From positions 1-50,543 of the forward strand of contig CAOKAE010000011.1 of assembly GCA_948466335.1 (NCBI GenBank): a stretch of 50,543 bases of DNA, in the 5' to 3' direction. This stretch comes from an uncultured Coriobacteriia bacterium (GTDB taxonomy: Bacteria > Actinomycetota > Coriobacteriia > Coriobacteriales > QAMH01). The translations under genes were made by a program, and so were the position numbers. Positions 43,426 through 50,543 of this stretch are shown in pieces; position 1 is the stretch's first letter, and each line of letters opens with the position of its first letter. Under the pieces are notes generated by a model. That model saw nothing but the letters and a program-made list of their open reading frames with translations, had not been told where the DNA came from and did not search any database.

Positions 43426-45648
43426 ATGAAGATCATCAAACGAAACGGCTCGGAGGCAGTTTTCGACCTTTCGAAAATCGCCAACGCAATCGAAGCAGCG
43501 AACAGGGAAGTTCCCGAAGACGAGCGTCTGACGGCGCGTCAGATCGAGTACGCGGCCCTCAACGTCGAGGACGCCTGCAAGGCGGCCGGCCATACGGTCT
43601 CCGTCGAGGAAATCCAGGATATGGTCGAGGACGAGATCATGGCGCTCGACAAGTTCGAGGTCGCGCGCAAGTACATCATCTATCGCTATCTCCAGAACCT
43701 CAAGCGCCAGAGCAACACCACCGACGACAAGATTCTCACCCTTATCGAGTGCAATAACGAGGAAGTCAAGCAGGAGAACTCCAACAAGAACCCTGCCGTC
43801 AATTCCGTGCAGCGCGACTACATGGCCGGTGAGGTCTCCAAGGACCTCACCATGCGCATGCTCCTGCCCCGCGAGGTCGTCGAGGCCCATAACGACGGCA
43901 TCATCCACTTCCACGATTCCGACTACTTTGCGCAGCACATGCACAACTGCGATTTGGTCAACCTCGAGGACATGCTGCAAAACGGCACGGTCATCTCGGG
44001 CACGCTCATCGAGCGCCCCCACATGTTCTCCACCGCCTGCAACATCGCCACGCAAATCATCGCCCAGGTGGCAAGTTGCCAGTACGGCGGCCAGTCCATC
44101 TCGCTCACGCACCTCGCGCCCTTCGTCGACGTCTCCCGCAAGAAGATTCGCCGCGAGACCTATGCCGAGTTCGAGATGCTGGGCATCGAGGCCAACAAGG
44201 AGCAGATTGAGCAGGTCGTCGAGCGCCGCCTGCGCGAAGAGATCAAACGCGGCGTCCAGACCATTCAATACCAGGTCGTCACGCTCATGACCACCAACGG
44301 CCAGGCACCCTTCATCACCGTGTTCATGTATCTCAACGAGGCGCGCAACGAGGACGAGAAGCGCGATCTGGCCATGATCATCGAAGAGACCCTGCGCCAG
44401 CGCTACCAGGGCGTCAAGAACGAGGAGGGCGTCTGGATCACCCCGGCGTTCCCCAAGCTCATCTACGTGCTCGAGGAAGACAACATCTCCGATGATTCCC
44501 CGTACTTCTACCTCACGCAGCTTGCCGCCAAGTGCACGGCCAAGCGCATGGTTCCCGACTACATCTCCGAGAAGAAGATGCAGGAGTACAAGCTCTCCAA
44601 GGGCCAGAAGGAGGGCGAGGGCAACTGCTACACGTGCATGGGTTGCCGCAGCTTCCTCACGCCGGACCGCAGCGGCAACGGCTATGACAACGTGGCCAAC
44701 GCCGGTAACTACGACCCGACGCAACCCAAGTTCTACGGCCGTTTCAACCAGGGCGTCGTGACCATCAACCTGGTCGATGTGGCGCTGTCCAGCGGCGGTG
44801 ACGAGGAGAAGTTCTGGAACATCTTCGAGGAGCGCCTCGAGCTCTGCCATCGTGCGCTGCGTTGCCGTCACGACCGCCTCAAGGGCACGCTGTCCGACGC
44901 CGCGCCCATCCTGTGGCAGTACGGTGCGCTCGCGCGTCTCAAGAAGGGTGAGACCATCGACAAGCTGCTCTACGGCGGGTATTCCACCATCTCGCTCGGC
45001 TACGCCGGCCTGTACGAGTGCGTGAAGTACATGACGGGCCATAGCCACACCGATGCCGAGGCCACGCCGTTCGCGCTTTCCGTCATGCAGCGCATGAACG
45101 ACAAGTGCGCCGAGTGGAAGGCGGCCGAGAACATCGACTACTCGCTGTATGGCACGCCGCTCGAGTCCACCACCTACAAGTTCTCCAAGATGCTGCAGAA
45201 GCGCTTCGGCATCATCAAGGGCATCACGGACAAGGGCTACATCACCAACAGCTACCACGTCCATGTTTCCGAGGAAATCGACGCCTACACCAAGCTCAAG
45301 TTCGAGAGCGAGTTCCAGCGCCTGAGCCCCGGCGGTGCCATCTCCTACGTCGAGGTGCCCAACATGCAGGACAACCTCGAGGCCGTCATCGACGTCATGC
45401 GCTACATCTACGACAACATCATGTACGCGGAGCTCAACACCAAGAGCGACTTCTGCCAGGTGTGCGGCTACGACGGAGAGATCCAGATTGTCGAGGAGGA
45501 CGGCAAGCTCGAGTGGGAGTGCCCCAACTGCGGCAATCGCGACCAGGCCACCATGAACGTCGCCCGTCGCACCTGCGGTTACATCGGTACGCAGTACTGG
45601 AATCAGGGCCGCACCGAGGAGATTCGCGATAGGGTCATGCACCTGTAG
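43426..45648 (+). CDS. nrdD: Anaerobic ribonucleoside-triphosphate reductase
   Basis: NrdD makes dNTPs from NTPs without oxygen using a glycyl radical. The 740-residue protein starts with an ATP-cone (MKIIKRNGSEAVFDLSKIANAIEAAN), which senses dATP/ATP. The active-site region includes FHDSDYFAQHMHNC. The C-terminus has the zinc Cys pairs CQVCGYDG and CPNCGNRD and the glycyl-radical loop RRTCGYIGTQYWNQGR. The start at 43426 has GAGGGA upstream and gives the family N-terminus. Its activase gene nrdG follows 72 nt later, across a terminator-like hairpin. Confidence 0.96.
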   Translation: MKIIKRNGSEAVFDLSKIANAIEAANREVPEDERLTARQIEYAALNVEDACKAAGHTVSVEEIQDMVEDEIMALDKFEVARKYIIYRYLQNLKRQSNTTDDKILTLIECNNEEVKQENSNKNPAVNSVQRDYMAGEVSKDLTMRMLLPREVVEAHNDGIIHFHDSDYFAQHMHNCDLVNLEDMLQNGTVISGTLIERPHMFSTACNIATQIIAQVASCQYGGQSISLTHLAPFVDVSRKKIRRETYAEFEMLGIEANKEQIEQVVERRLREEIKRGVQTIQYQVVTLMTTNGQAPFITVFMYLNEARNEDEKRDLAMIIEETLRQRYQGVKNEEGVWITPAFPKLIYVLEEDNISDDSPYFYLTQLAAKCTAKRMVPDYISEKKMQEYKLSKGQKEGEGNCYTCMGCRSFLTPDRSGNGYDNVANAGNYDPTQPKFYGRFNQGVVTINLVDVALSSGGDEEKFWNIFEERLELCHRALRCRHDRLKGTLSDAAPILWQYGALARLKKGETIDKLLYGGYSTISLGYAGLYECVKYMTGHSHTDAEATPFALSVMQRMNDKCAEWKAAENIDYSLYGTPLESTTYKFSKMLQKRFGIIKGITDKGYITNSYHVHVSEEIDAYTKLKFESEFQRLSPGGAISYVEVPNMQDNLEAVIDVMRYIYDNIMYAELNTKSDFCQVCGYDGEIQIVEEDGKLEWECPNCGNRDQATMNVARRTCGYIGTQYWNQGRTEEIRDRVMHL

Positions 45649-45667
45649 AACCGTGTCGCATCGATAT

Positions 45668-45704
45668 GGGACACTTGCCTTGCGCAAGTGTCCCGTTTTC
45701 GTCT
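45668..45704 (+). terminator. Terminator-like hairpin between nrdD and nrdG
   Basis: GGGACACTTGC (45668-45678) is the perfect complement of GCAAGTGTCCC (45684-45694), with loop CTTGC and tail GTTTTCGTCTT. It could reduce nrdG expression relative to nrdD. Confidence 0.75.
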
Positions 45705-45720
45705 TGAGGTACGCACACCG

Positions 45721-46269
45721 ATGAATTACGCCGAGATCAAATACTGTGACATCGCCAATGGGTCGGGCACGCGCACGACGCTGTTCGTGAGCGGCTGCAC
45801 GCATCATTGCGCGGAGTGCTTCCAGCCCCAGACCTGGAATTTCGATTTTGGCGAGCCCTTCACGGACGAAGTCGCCGACGAGATCATCGAAAGCATGCGC
45901 CCCTCGTATATCCGCGGCCTCACGCTCCTGGGCGGCGAGCCCATGGAGCCGGGCAACCAGCGCGACCTCGTGGACTTTCTGGAGCGCGTGAAGGCAGAGC
46001 TTCCGAACAAGACCATCTGGTGCTTCACGGGCGATTTGCTCGAGGACCTGCTCGACGAGGCGAGCGTGCGCCGCACCGAGGTCACCGACCGTCTTCTCGC
46101 CTGCATCGACGTGCTCGTGGACGGCCCCTACGTCAAGGAGCTCCACGATATCTCGCTGCGCTTTCGCGGCTCGTCCAACCAGCGCATCATCGACATGCCC
46201 GCGACACGCGCCACCAGTAGCATCGTCATGTGGTCAGACGATCCCGTCTACGCCACGCACACGATGTAG
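45721..46269 (+). CDS. nrdG: Anaerobic ribonucleotide reductase-activating protein
   Basis: NrdG is the radical SAM enzyme that makes the glycyl radical on NrdD. The 182-residue protein has the cluster motif CTHHCAEC (C-x3-C-x2-C), the GGEPM SAM-binding segment (LTLLGGEPMEPGNQ) and IDVLVDGPYVKELHD, all NrdG hallmarks. ATG 45721 (MNYAEIKYCDIANG) gives the family start; GAGGT lies about 12 nt upstream, rather far. Only a catalytic amount of NrdG is needed, consistent with the hairpin before it. It ends 2 nt from the convergent patatin-like gene. Confidence 0.94.
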   Translation: MNYAEIKYCDIANGSGTRTTLFVSGCTHHCAECFQPQTWNFDFGEPFTDEVADEIIESMRPSYIRGLTLLGGEPMEPGNQRDLVDFLERVKAELPNKTIWCFTGDLLEDLLDEASVRRTEVTDRLLACIDVLVDGPYVKELHDISLRFRGSSNQRIIDMPATRATSSIVMWSDDPVYATHTM

Positions 46270-46271
46270 GG

Positions 46272-47168
46272 CTAGAGTCCTAGGAATTCCTTGATGGCGG
46301 GCAGTTCGCGCATTGCCTGGGCATAGCCGGCATCGTAGTTCGCCTGCAGCTTGTCGATGTTTGTCTCGCCGCTCGAGACGGCCATATCCTGTGCGTAGAA
46401 GACGTATGCGTCGCCGGCGGCCTCGAGCCGTTCGATTTCGTCGCACATATGGTTGTACTTCCACCAGCGATTTTCCAATGCGTTGACCACATGGGGACGT
46501 CCCCAGAGCATGGCATGGGTGAGCTTGTCGCCAAGCCCGATGGGCGGGGTCTTGCGGTATGCGCGTGGCCGGGTGCGCACGATGAGAAAGCGCGTGAATC
46601 CGTCGCGTTGTGCGCGGGGCAGCAGGAATCCCGACCCCTCGCCCAGGCCACCGTCGTAGTAGCGGGCGCCGTCGATTTTGGGTGATGGCATGATGAGGGG
46701 AAGCGTCGAGGAGGCGCGCACGCGTACCATGAGGTCGGCGATGGTGGGCATGTCGTCTTTCGTCCAGTACACGCTTTCGCCGGTGTCGCGGCTGAACGCC
46801 TCGATGGTGATCTTGGCGGGGTTGCCGCAAAAGGCCGCGAAGTCGAAGGGGAGGAAGCCGTCTGGCAATCCCGCCTCCTCGTAGATGTGCTCGGCGGAGA
46901 AATACCCCTTGTGCTGCAAGAAGGTGCCCACGCCGCCGAATTCGGGGTCCTCGACTAGGTCGACGAAGGAGCGACGCACGCGGTCGGTGTCGCGCGAGAC
47001 GTAGTTGACCGTGTTGCTCGCGCCCGCGGACAGCCCGTAGACGTTGTCGAAGAAGATGCCGTTTTCGAGCAGCACGTTGGCCAGCGCGCACGTGTAGCTC
47101 ACGCGCATGCCTCCGCCCTCGAAGATGAGGGCGGTGTCGAAGACGTTGCTTGTCATGTCCTGATGCAT
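46272..47168 (-). CDS. Patatin-like phospholipase
   Basis: The protein has the patatin Ser-Asp dyad: oxyanion loop FEGGGMRVSYTCALANVLLE, nucleophile elbow GLSAGAS and the active-site Asp in YYDGGLGEGSGF. This matches bacterial patatin-like acyl hydrolases of the YjjU/RssA group, which act on lipids; the substrate is unknown. No signal peptide is seen. The start at 47168 (MHQDMTSNVFD) has a -10 box 7 nt upstream and no Shine-Dalgarno sequence; 47156 is the alternative. It is divergent from the YgjP-like gene. Confidence 0.85.
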   Translation of the reverse strand: MHQDMTSNVFDTALIFEGGGMRVSYTCALANVLLENGIFFDNVYGLSAGASNTVNYVSRDTDRVRRSFVDLVEDPEFGGVGTFLQHKGYFSAEHIYEEAGLPDGFLPFDFAAFCGNPAKITIEAFSRDTGESVYWTKDDMPTIADLMVRVRASSTLPLIMPSPKIDGARYYDGGLGEGSGFLLPRAQRDGFTRFLIVRTRPRAYRKTPPIGLGDKLTHAMLWGRPHVVNALENRWWKYNHMCDEIERLEAAGDAYVFYAQDMAVSSGETNIDKLQANYDAGYAQAMRELPAIKEFLGL

Positions 47169-47175
47169 GGATGGC

Positions 47176-47225
47176 ATTGTACCGCTCGCCGCAGCACTGT
47201 TTTGCGTCAATTCGTGACGTATGAT
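47176..47225. promoter_or_regulatory. Back-to-back leaderless promoters
   Basis: On the minus strand TACAAT (47181-47176) lies 7 nt before the patatin-like ATG at 47168. On the plus strand TATGAT (47220-47225) lies 7 nt before the ATG at 47233. The 38 bp between the boxes must hold both -35 regions, so the promoters may compete or be coregulated. Confidence 0.6.
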
Positions 47226-47232
47226 AGGGCTT

Positions 47233-47784
47233 ATGAATGAGCGAATTACTGAGTTGGCGGGTCACGAGGTACGCATCGTGCGTCGCAAGGGCATGCGCAA
47301 CATTCGCCTGCGCGTCCAAGGCGACGGCTCCCTCGTCGTTTCCGCCCCGCCCTCGGCCACCCTTGCCGAGATGCGCGATGCCGTGATGCGCCATGAGGCG
47401 TGGATCGAACGGCAACGCGAGCGCCTTGCGGCCTCTCCCATGGCGCAGGCCACGTATGCGAGCGAGGAGGACAAGCGCGCCTGGCGCGTGATCGTCGAGG
47501 CCGCCGTCCCGACGTTGCTCGAGATATGGGAGCCCGTCATCGGTGTACGTGTGAGGAAGCTCGCCTTTCGCAATATGAAGAGCCGTTGGGGCTCGTGCCA
47601 ACCCCTGACGGGGCGCGTCTGCATCAACACGCGCCTGGCCCTGTATCCGCCCCGTTGCCTGGAGTACGTGGTGGTGCACGAGCTCGTGCACATGCTCGAA
47701 CCGAGCCACAACACCCGCTTCCACGAGCTCATGGACGGCTTTCTGCCCGATTGGCGCGAGCGTCGGGCATTGCTGCGTTTGTGA
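47233..47784 (+). CDS. YgjP-like (DUF45) metallopeptidase-domain protein
   Basis: The 183-residue protein is the YgjP/WLM-like family: an N-terminal beta domain (EVRIVRRKGMRNIRLRVQGDGSLVVSAP), the NMKSRWGSC segment and the zinc motif VVHELVHMLEPSHNTRFHELMD (HExxH plus a distal His). It is distantly SprT-like; the cellular role is not established. An upstream in-frame ATG (47221) lies inside the -10 box, so 47233 is preferred. The stop lies in a TGTGACAAA/TTTGTCACA hairpin (47780-47810) that may end the transcript. Confidence 0.85.
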   Translation: MNERITELAGHEVRIVRRKGMRNIRLRVQGDGSLVVSAPPSATLAEMRDAVMRHEAWIERQRERLAASPMAQATYASEEDKRAWRVIVEAAVPTLLEIWEPVIGVRVRKLAFRNMKSRWGSCQPLTGRVCINTRLALYPPRCLEYVVVHELVHMLEPSHNTRFHELMDGFLPDWRERRALLRL

Positions 47785-47810
47785 CAAATTTCCCCGGACA
47801 TTTTGTCACA
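47780..47810 (+). terminator. Hairpin at the end of the YgjP-like gene
   Basis: TGTGACAAA (47780-47788) is complementary to TTTGTCACA (47802-47810). Only scattered T residues follow, so termination may be weak. It is similar in style to the TGAGACA repeats but differs in sequence. Confidence 0.5.
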
Positions 47811-47841
47811 CATTTTCCGAAAAAAGTTAGCCCCTGCTGCT

Positions 47842-47847
47842 ATCATG
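47842..47847 (+). promoter_or_regulatory. Probable feoAB -10 box
   Basis: TATCAT lies about 27 nt before the TTG start of feoAB, in an A/T-richer gap. No Fur box is obvious. Confidence 0.4.
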
Positions 47848-47873
47848 GACTTGATAGCAAACGGAGATAAACA

Positions 47874-50351
47874 TTGTCTGACGAACGAACGGCATACACG
47901 ATAATCGACCTCGATGCCTCTGATGTCCCACGCACGCTCGACGAGCTGCCGGTGGGCACCTCGGCCATCATCACCAGCATCGACTGTGACTCGAGCCAGT
48001 TGCGCCAGCATATCTTCGACATGGGCCTGACGCCGGGCGTGCGCGTCACGATGCAGAAGGAGGCTCCGCTCGGCGATCCCCTTCAGCTCTGCCTGCGTGG
48101 CTACGAGCTCACGATTCGCAAGGCCGATGCCGCGCAGATCTCGATTGACGGCATCGACGAGAGCTCCGGGGATGGCGAGAGGCCCATCTCCAAGGAGAAC
48201 ACGTCCGATCCCGTCTTGGCCTCGGAGACGTTGCATCCTTCTTTTGGCGAGGCGGATGTTGGCGGTGCCCTCAAGGATGGCGCCAACGAACGATACCGTC
48301 CCCGTCCCACGGGGCGTGTGATACCGGCCGACGAGCCCATCAACTTCGCGCTCGTCGGCAACCAGAACGCGGGAAAGACGACTCTCTTCAATGCCCTGAC
48401 AGGATCGAACCAGCATGTCGGTAACTTTCCGGGCGTGACGGTCGACCGCAAGGACGGTGCCATACGCAACCACTCCAAGGTCACGGTGACCGATCTGCCG
48501 GGCATCTACTCGTTGTCCCCCTACACGAGCGAGGAAATCGTCTCGCGCCAGTTCGTGCTCGACGAGAAGCCCAATGCCATCATCGACATCGTCGACGGCA
48601 CGAACATCGAGCGCAACCTCTATCTGAGTCTGCAGCTCATGGAGCTCGACGTGCCGCTCGTCATCGCGCTCAACATGGTGGACGAGGTCATCGCGAGTGG
48701 TGGAAGCATTGACGTCAACGTGCTCGAGGCCGAGCTCGGCGTTCCCGTTGTTCCGATTTCCGCCGCCAACGACCAGGGCATCGACGAGCTCGTCGAACAC
48801 GCCCTCGTCGTCGCGCGCAAGCAGTTGCGTCCCGGTCGCGTCGACTTCTGCGATGCGGATGGTCGCGGTAACGGCGCGGTGCACCGCTGCATACATGGCG
48901 TCATGCATCTCATCGAAGACCACGCCCGTCGCGCCGACCTGCCGTTGCGCTTTGCCGCCACCAAGCTCATCGAGGGAGACCCGCTCGTCACCGCAGCGCT
49001 CGACCTTGACGCCAACGAGCTCGACGCGGTCGAGCACATCGTGGCCCAGATGGAGAGCGAGGCCGGGGTCGACCGCATGGCCGCCATCAGCGACATGCGT
49101 TTCGCCTTCATCGAGAAGACGTGCGCCAAATGCGTCTGGCGTCCGCGCGAGTCGCGCGAGCACAGGCGCTCGATTGCGGCGGACAAGATTCTGACCGGCA
49201 AGTACACGGCCATTCCGATGTTCATCCTCATCATGGCCGCCGTCTTCTGGATCACCTTCAACGTGGTGGGGCAACCGCTCTCGGATTTGCTGGGGGAGGG
49301 CATCGAATGGCTTACGCAGGTCGTGCGTGACGGTCTCGAATCGCTTGAGGTCAATCCGCTCGTCGTCTCGCTCGTGTGCGATGGCGTGTTTCCCGGCGTG
49401 GGCACGGTGCTTTCGTTTCTGCCCATCATCGTCGTTTTGTTCTTGCTGCTCTCCGCGCTCGAGGATACCGGCTACATGGCGCGCGTGGCGTTCTTCATGG
49501 ACAAGCTCCTGCGCAAGCTCGGCCTGTCGGGGCGTAGTTTCGTCCCGCTGATCATGGGGTTTGGCTGCAGCGTACCGGCCATCATGGCCACCCGAACCCT
49601 GCCTTCCGAGCACGACCGCCGCATGACGATCATGCTCGTGCCGTTCATGAGCTGTTCGGCCAAGCTGCCCGTCTACGCGCTGCTCTGCGGGTTCTTCTTC
49701 GCCCGATGGGCGGCCGTCGCCATGCTCTCGCTGTATCTTCTCGGCATCGTCGTCGGCATCCTGGCGGCCCTCGTGCTCAGTCGCACGGCGTTTCGCGGCG
49801 ACCCCGTCCCCTTCGTCATGGAACTCCCCAACTATCGCCTGCCGAGTCTAGGCACGGTGTGCCGTCTTGCCTGGGGCAAGGCCAAGGAGTTCGCCAAGAA
49901 GGCGTTCACGGTCGTCTTCGCCGCGACGATTCTCATCTGGTTCCTGCAGACCTTCGACGTGCGTTTCAACGTGGTCGCCGACCAATCGCAATCCATGCTC
50001 GCCGCCATTGGCGCGGTCTTCGCGCCCATCTTCGCACCGCTCGGTTTTGGCGATTGGCGTGCGGCGACGGCCGTGCTCACGGGTTTCATGGCCAAGGAGA
50101 ACGTCATCTCCACCATCACCCAGCTCGTGGGCGGCAATCTCGCCCTGCTCACGACCATCTTCACGCCGCTTGCGGCCTATAGCTTCCTCGTGTTCGTGCT
50201 GCTCTACACGCCCTGCGTCATGTCGATCATCACCGTGCGCTCCGAGCTCGGCGGCAAGTACGCGGCGGCTATCGTGGTGGTGCAGTGCATCATCGCGTGG
50301 ATTGTCGCATTCGTCGTACACGGCATCGGGCTGTTGCTGGGATTGGGCTAG
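47874..50351 (+). CDS. feoAB: Fused ferrous iron transport protein FeoA-FeoB
   Basis: The 825-residue protein has a FeoA SH3-like domain (about 18-90: LDELPVGTSAIITSIDCDSSQLRQHIFDMGLTPGVRV). A ~60-residue acidic linker follows, then the FeoB G domain: GNQNAGKTTLFNALTG (G1), DLPGIYSLSPYTSEE (G3), NMVDE (G4) and SAAN (G5). The membrane part has Gate domains with GFGCSVPAIMATRTL and PFMSCSAKLPVYALL. It imports Fe2+ across the cytoplasmic membrane with nucleotide hydrolysis. It starts at TTG with a GGAGA Shine-Dalgarno. FeoAB fusions are known in several anaerobes. No feoC is seen after it; a large repeat follows. Confidence 0.94.
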   Translation: MSDERTAYTIIDLDASDVPRTLDELPVGTSAIITSIDCDSSQLRQHIFDMGLTPGVRVTMQKEAPLGDPLQLCLRGYELTIRKADAAQISIDGIDESSGDGERPISKENTSDPVLASETLHPSFGEADVGGALKDGANERYRPRPTGRVIPADEPINFALVGNQNAGKTTLFNALTGSNQHVGNFPGVTVDRKDGAIRNHSKVTVTDLPGIYSLSPYTSEEIVSRQFVLDEKPNAIIDIVDGTNIERNLYLSLQLMELDVPLVIALNMVDEVIASGGSIDVNVLEAELGVPVVPISAANDQGIDELVEHALVVARKQLRPGRVDFCDADGRGNGAVHRCIHGVMHLIEDHARRADLPLRFAATKLIEGDPLVTAALDLDANELDAVEHIVAQMESEAGVDRMAAISDMRFAFIEKTCAKCVWRPRESREHRRSIAADKILTGKYTAIPMFILIMAAVFWITFNVVGQPLSDLLGEGIEWLTQVVRDGLESLEVNPLVVSLVCDGVFPGVGTVLSFLPIIVVLFLLLSALEDTGYMARVAFFMDKLLRKLGLSGRSFVPLIMGFGCSVPAIMATRTLPSEHDRRMTIMLVPFMSCSAKLPVYALLCGFFFARWAAVAMLSLYLLGIVVGILAALVLSRTAFRGDPVPFVMELPNYRLPSLGTVCRLAWGKAKEFAKKAFTVVFAATILIWFLQTFDVRFNVVADQSQSMLAAIGAVFAPIFAPLGFGDWRAATAVLTGFMAKENVISTITQLVGGNLALLTTIFTPLAAYSFLVFVLLYTPCVMSIITVRSELGGKYAAAIVVVQCIIAWIVAFVVHGIGLLLGLG

Positions 50352-50356
50352 CTTGT

Positions 50357-50478
50357 TGTCATTTCGACCGAAGGGGCGAAGCCCCGGAGTGGAGAAATCT
50401 TCACCATCACTGTAAGTTGAACGTTAAGACCGAGATTTCTCGGCCCTTCTCACTACGTTCGCTTCGCTCGAAATGACA
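50357..50478. repeat. Large palindromic intergenic repeat, copy B
   Basis: TGTCATTTCGACC... closes with ...TCGAAATGACA; inner pairs include GGGGC/GCCCC and GGAGAAATCT/AGATTTCTC. It is homologous to copy A at 18729-18835. It also lies exactly between convergent gene ends (feoAB and the partial gene at 50483). Confidence 0.88.
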
Positions 50479-50482
50479 GAAC

Positions 50483-50543
50483 CTACTCCAGGCGCGCGTA
50501 TTTGCGCTTGCTTCCGGTGACGTGTATGCCCTTGATGCTGTCG
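50483..50543 (-). CDS. C-terminal end of an unidentified protein (partial)
   Basis: On the minus strand an open frame enters the window and ends DSIKGIHVTGSKRKYARLE at a TAG (50483-50485). Only 19-20 residues are visible, too few to name a family. It is convergent with feoAB, with repeat copy B between them. Confidence 0.5.
   Translation of the reverse strand, partial: DSIKGIHVTGSKRKYARLE

Overview
The window is high-GC bacterial chromosome, apart from one A/T-richer insert. Gene content and signals point to an anaerobic actinobacterium of the class Coriobacteriia: oxygen-independent NrdD/NrdG ribonucleotide reductase, FeoA-FeoB fusion, LutABC, heterodisulfide-reductase-like Fe-S proteins, no respiratory oxidase, and several promoters where the -10 box lies 7-8 nt before the ATG (leaderless mRNAs). 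The class is an inference from gene content; no marker here fixes the genus.

Layout. 1-530 is the end of an rRNA operon (23S 3' end, 5S). 800-12,560 is housekeeping: NifU-like Fe-S scaffold, phosphate acetyltransferase, a glycosyltransferase, prfA-prmC, a DUF308 membrane protein, a DUF2064 nucleotidyl/glycosyltransferase-like protein, murJ, pyrG, a PepT-like peptidase and a xerD-type recombinase. 12,615-18,678 is gltBD (glutamate synthase). 18,841-25,324 is the most distinctive core-GC locus: a Cys-rich PadR regulator facing away from an ArsM-like methyltransferase, a G3E GTPase, a fused ArsM-ArsS protein and an MTA/SAH deaminase. It reads as a candidate arsenic methylation and radical-SAM alkylation pathway with recycling of the SAM by-products.

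25,400-31,900 is an A/T-richer accessory island: a MerR regulator with a large unknown sensor domain, a small XRE regulator, a lipoprotein, a DUF4230 membrane protein, an unrecognised 613-residue TerB-like protein, and a VapBC/FitAB toxin-antitoxin pair. 32,004-42,890 is carboxylate and amino-acid metabolism: SstT, LutABC, an alpha/beta hydrolase, a dicarboxylate/amino-acid symporter, a FAD oxidoreductase with a GlpC/HdrD-like Fe-S partner, and glutamate dehydrogenase. 43,260-46,269 is nrdD-nrdG behind three NrdR-box-like repeats. 46,272-50,543 holds a patatin-like protein, a YgjP-like metallopeptidase, FeoAB and the 3' end of one more gene.

Repeats stand out. Five copies of a short TGAGACA-footed palindrome lie in intergenic gaps. 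Two copies of a roughly 110-120 bp palindromic element (TGTCATTTCGA...TCGAAATGACA) each sit exactly between convergent gene ends. No CRISPR array, insertion sequence, prophage or tRNA gene was seen.
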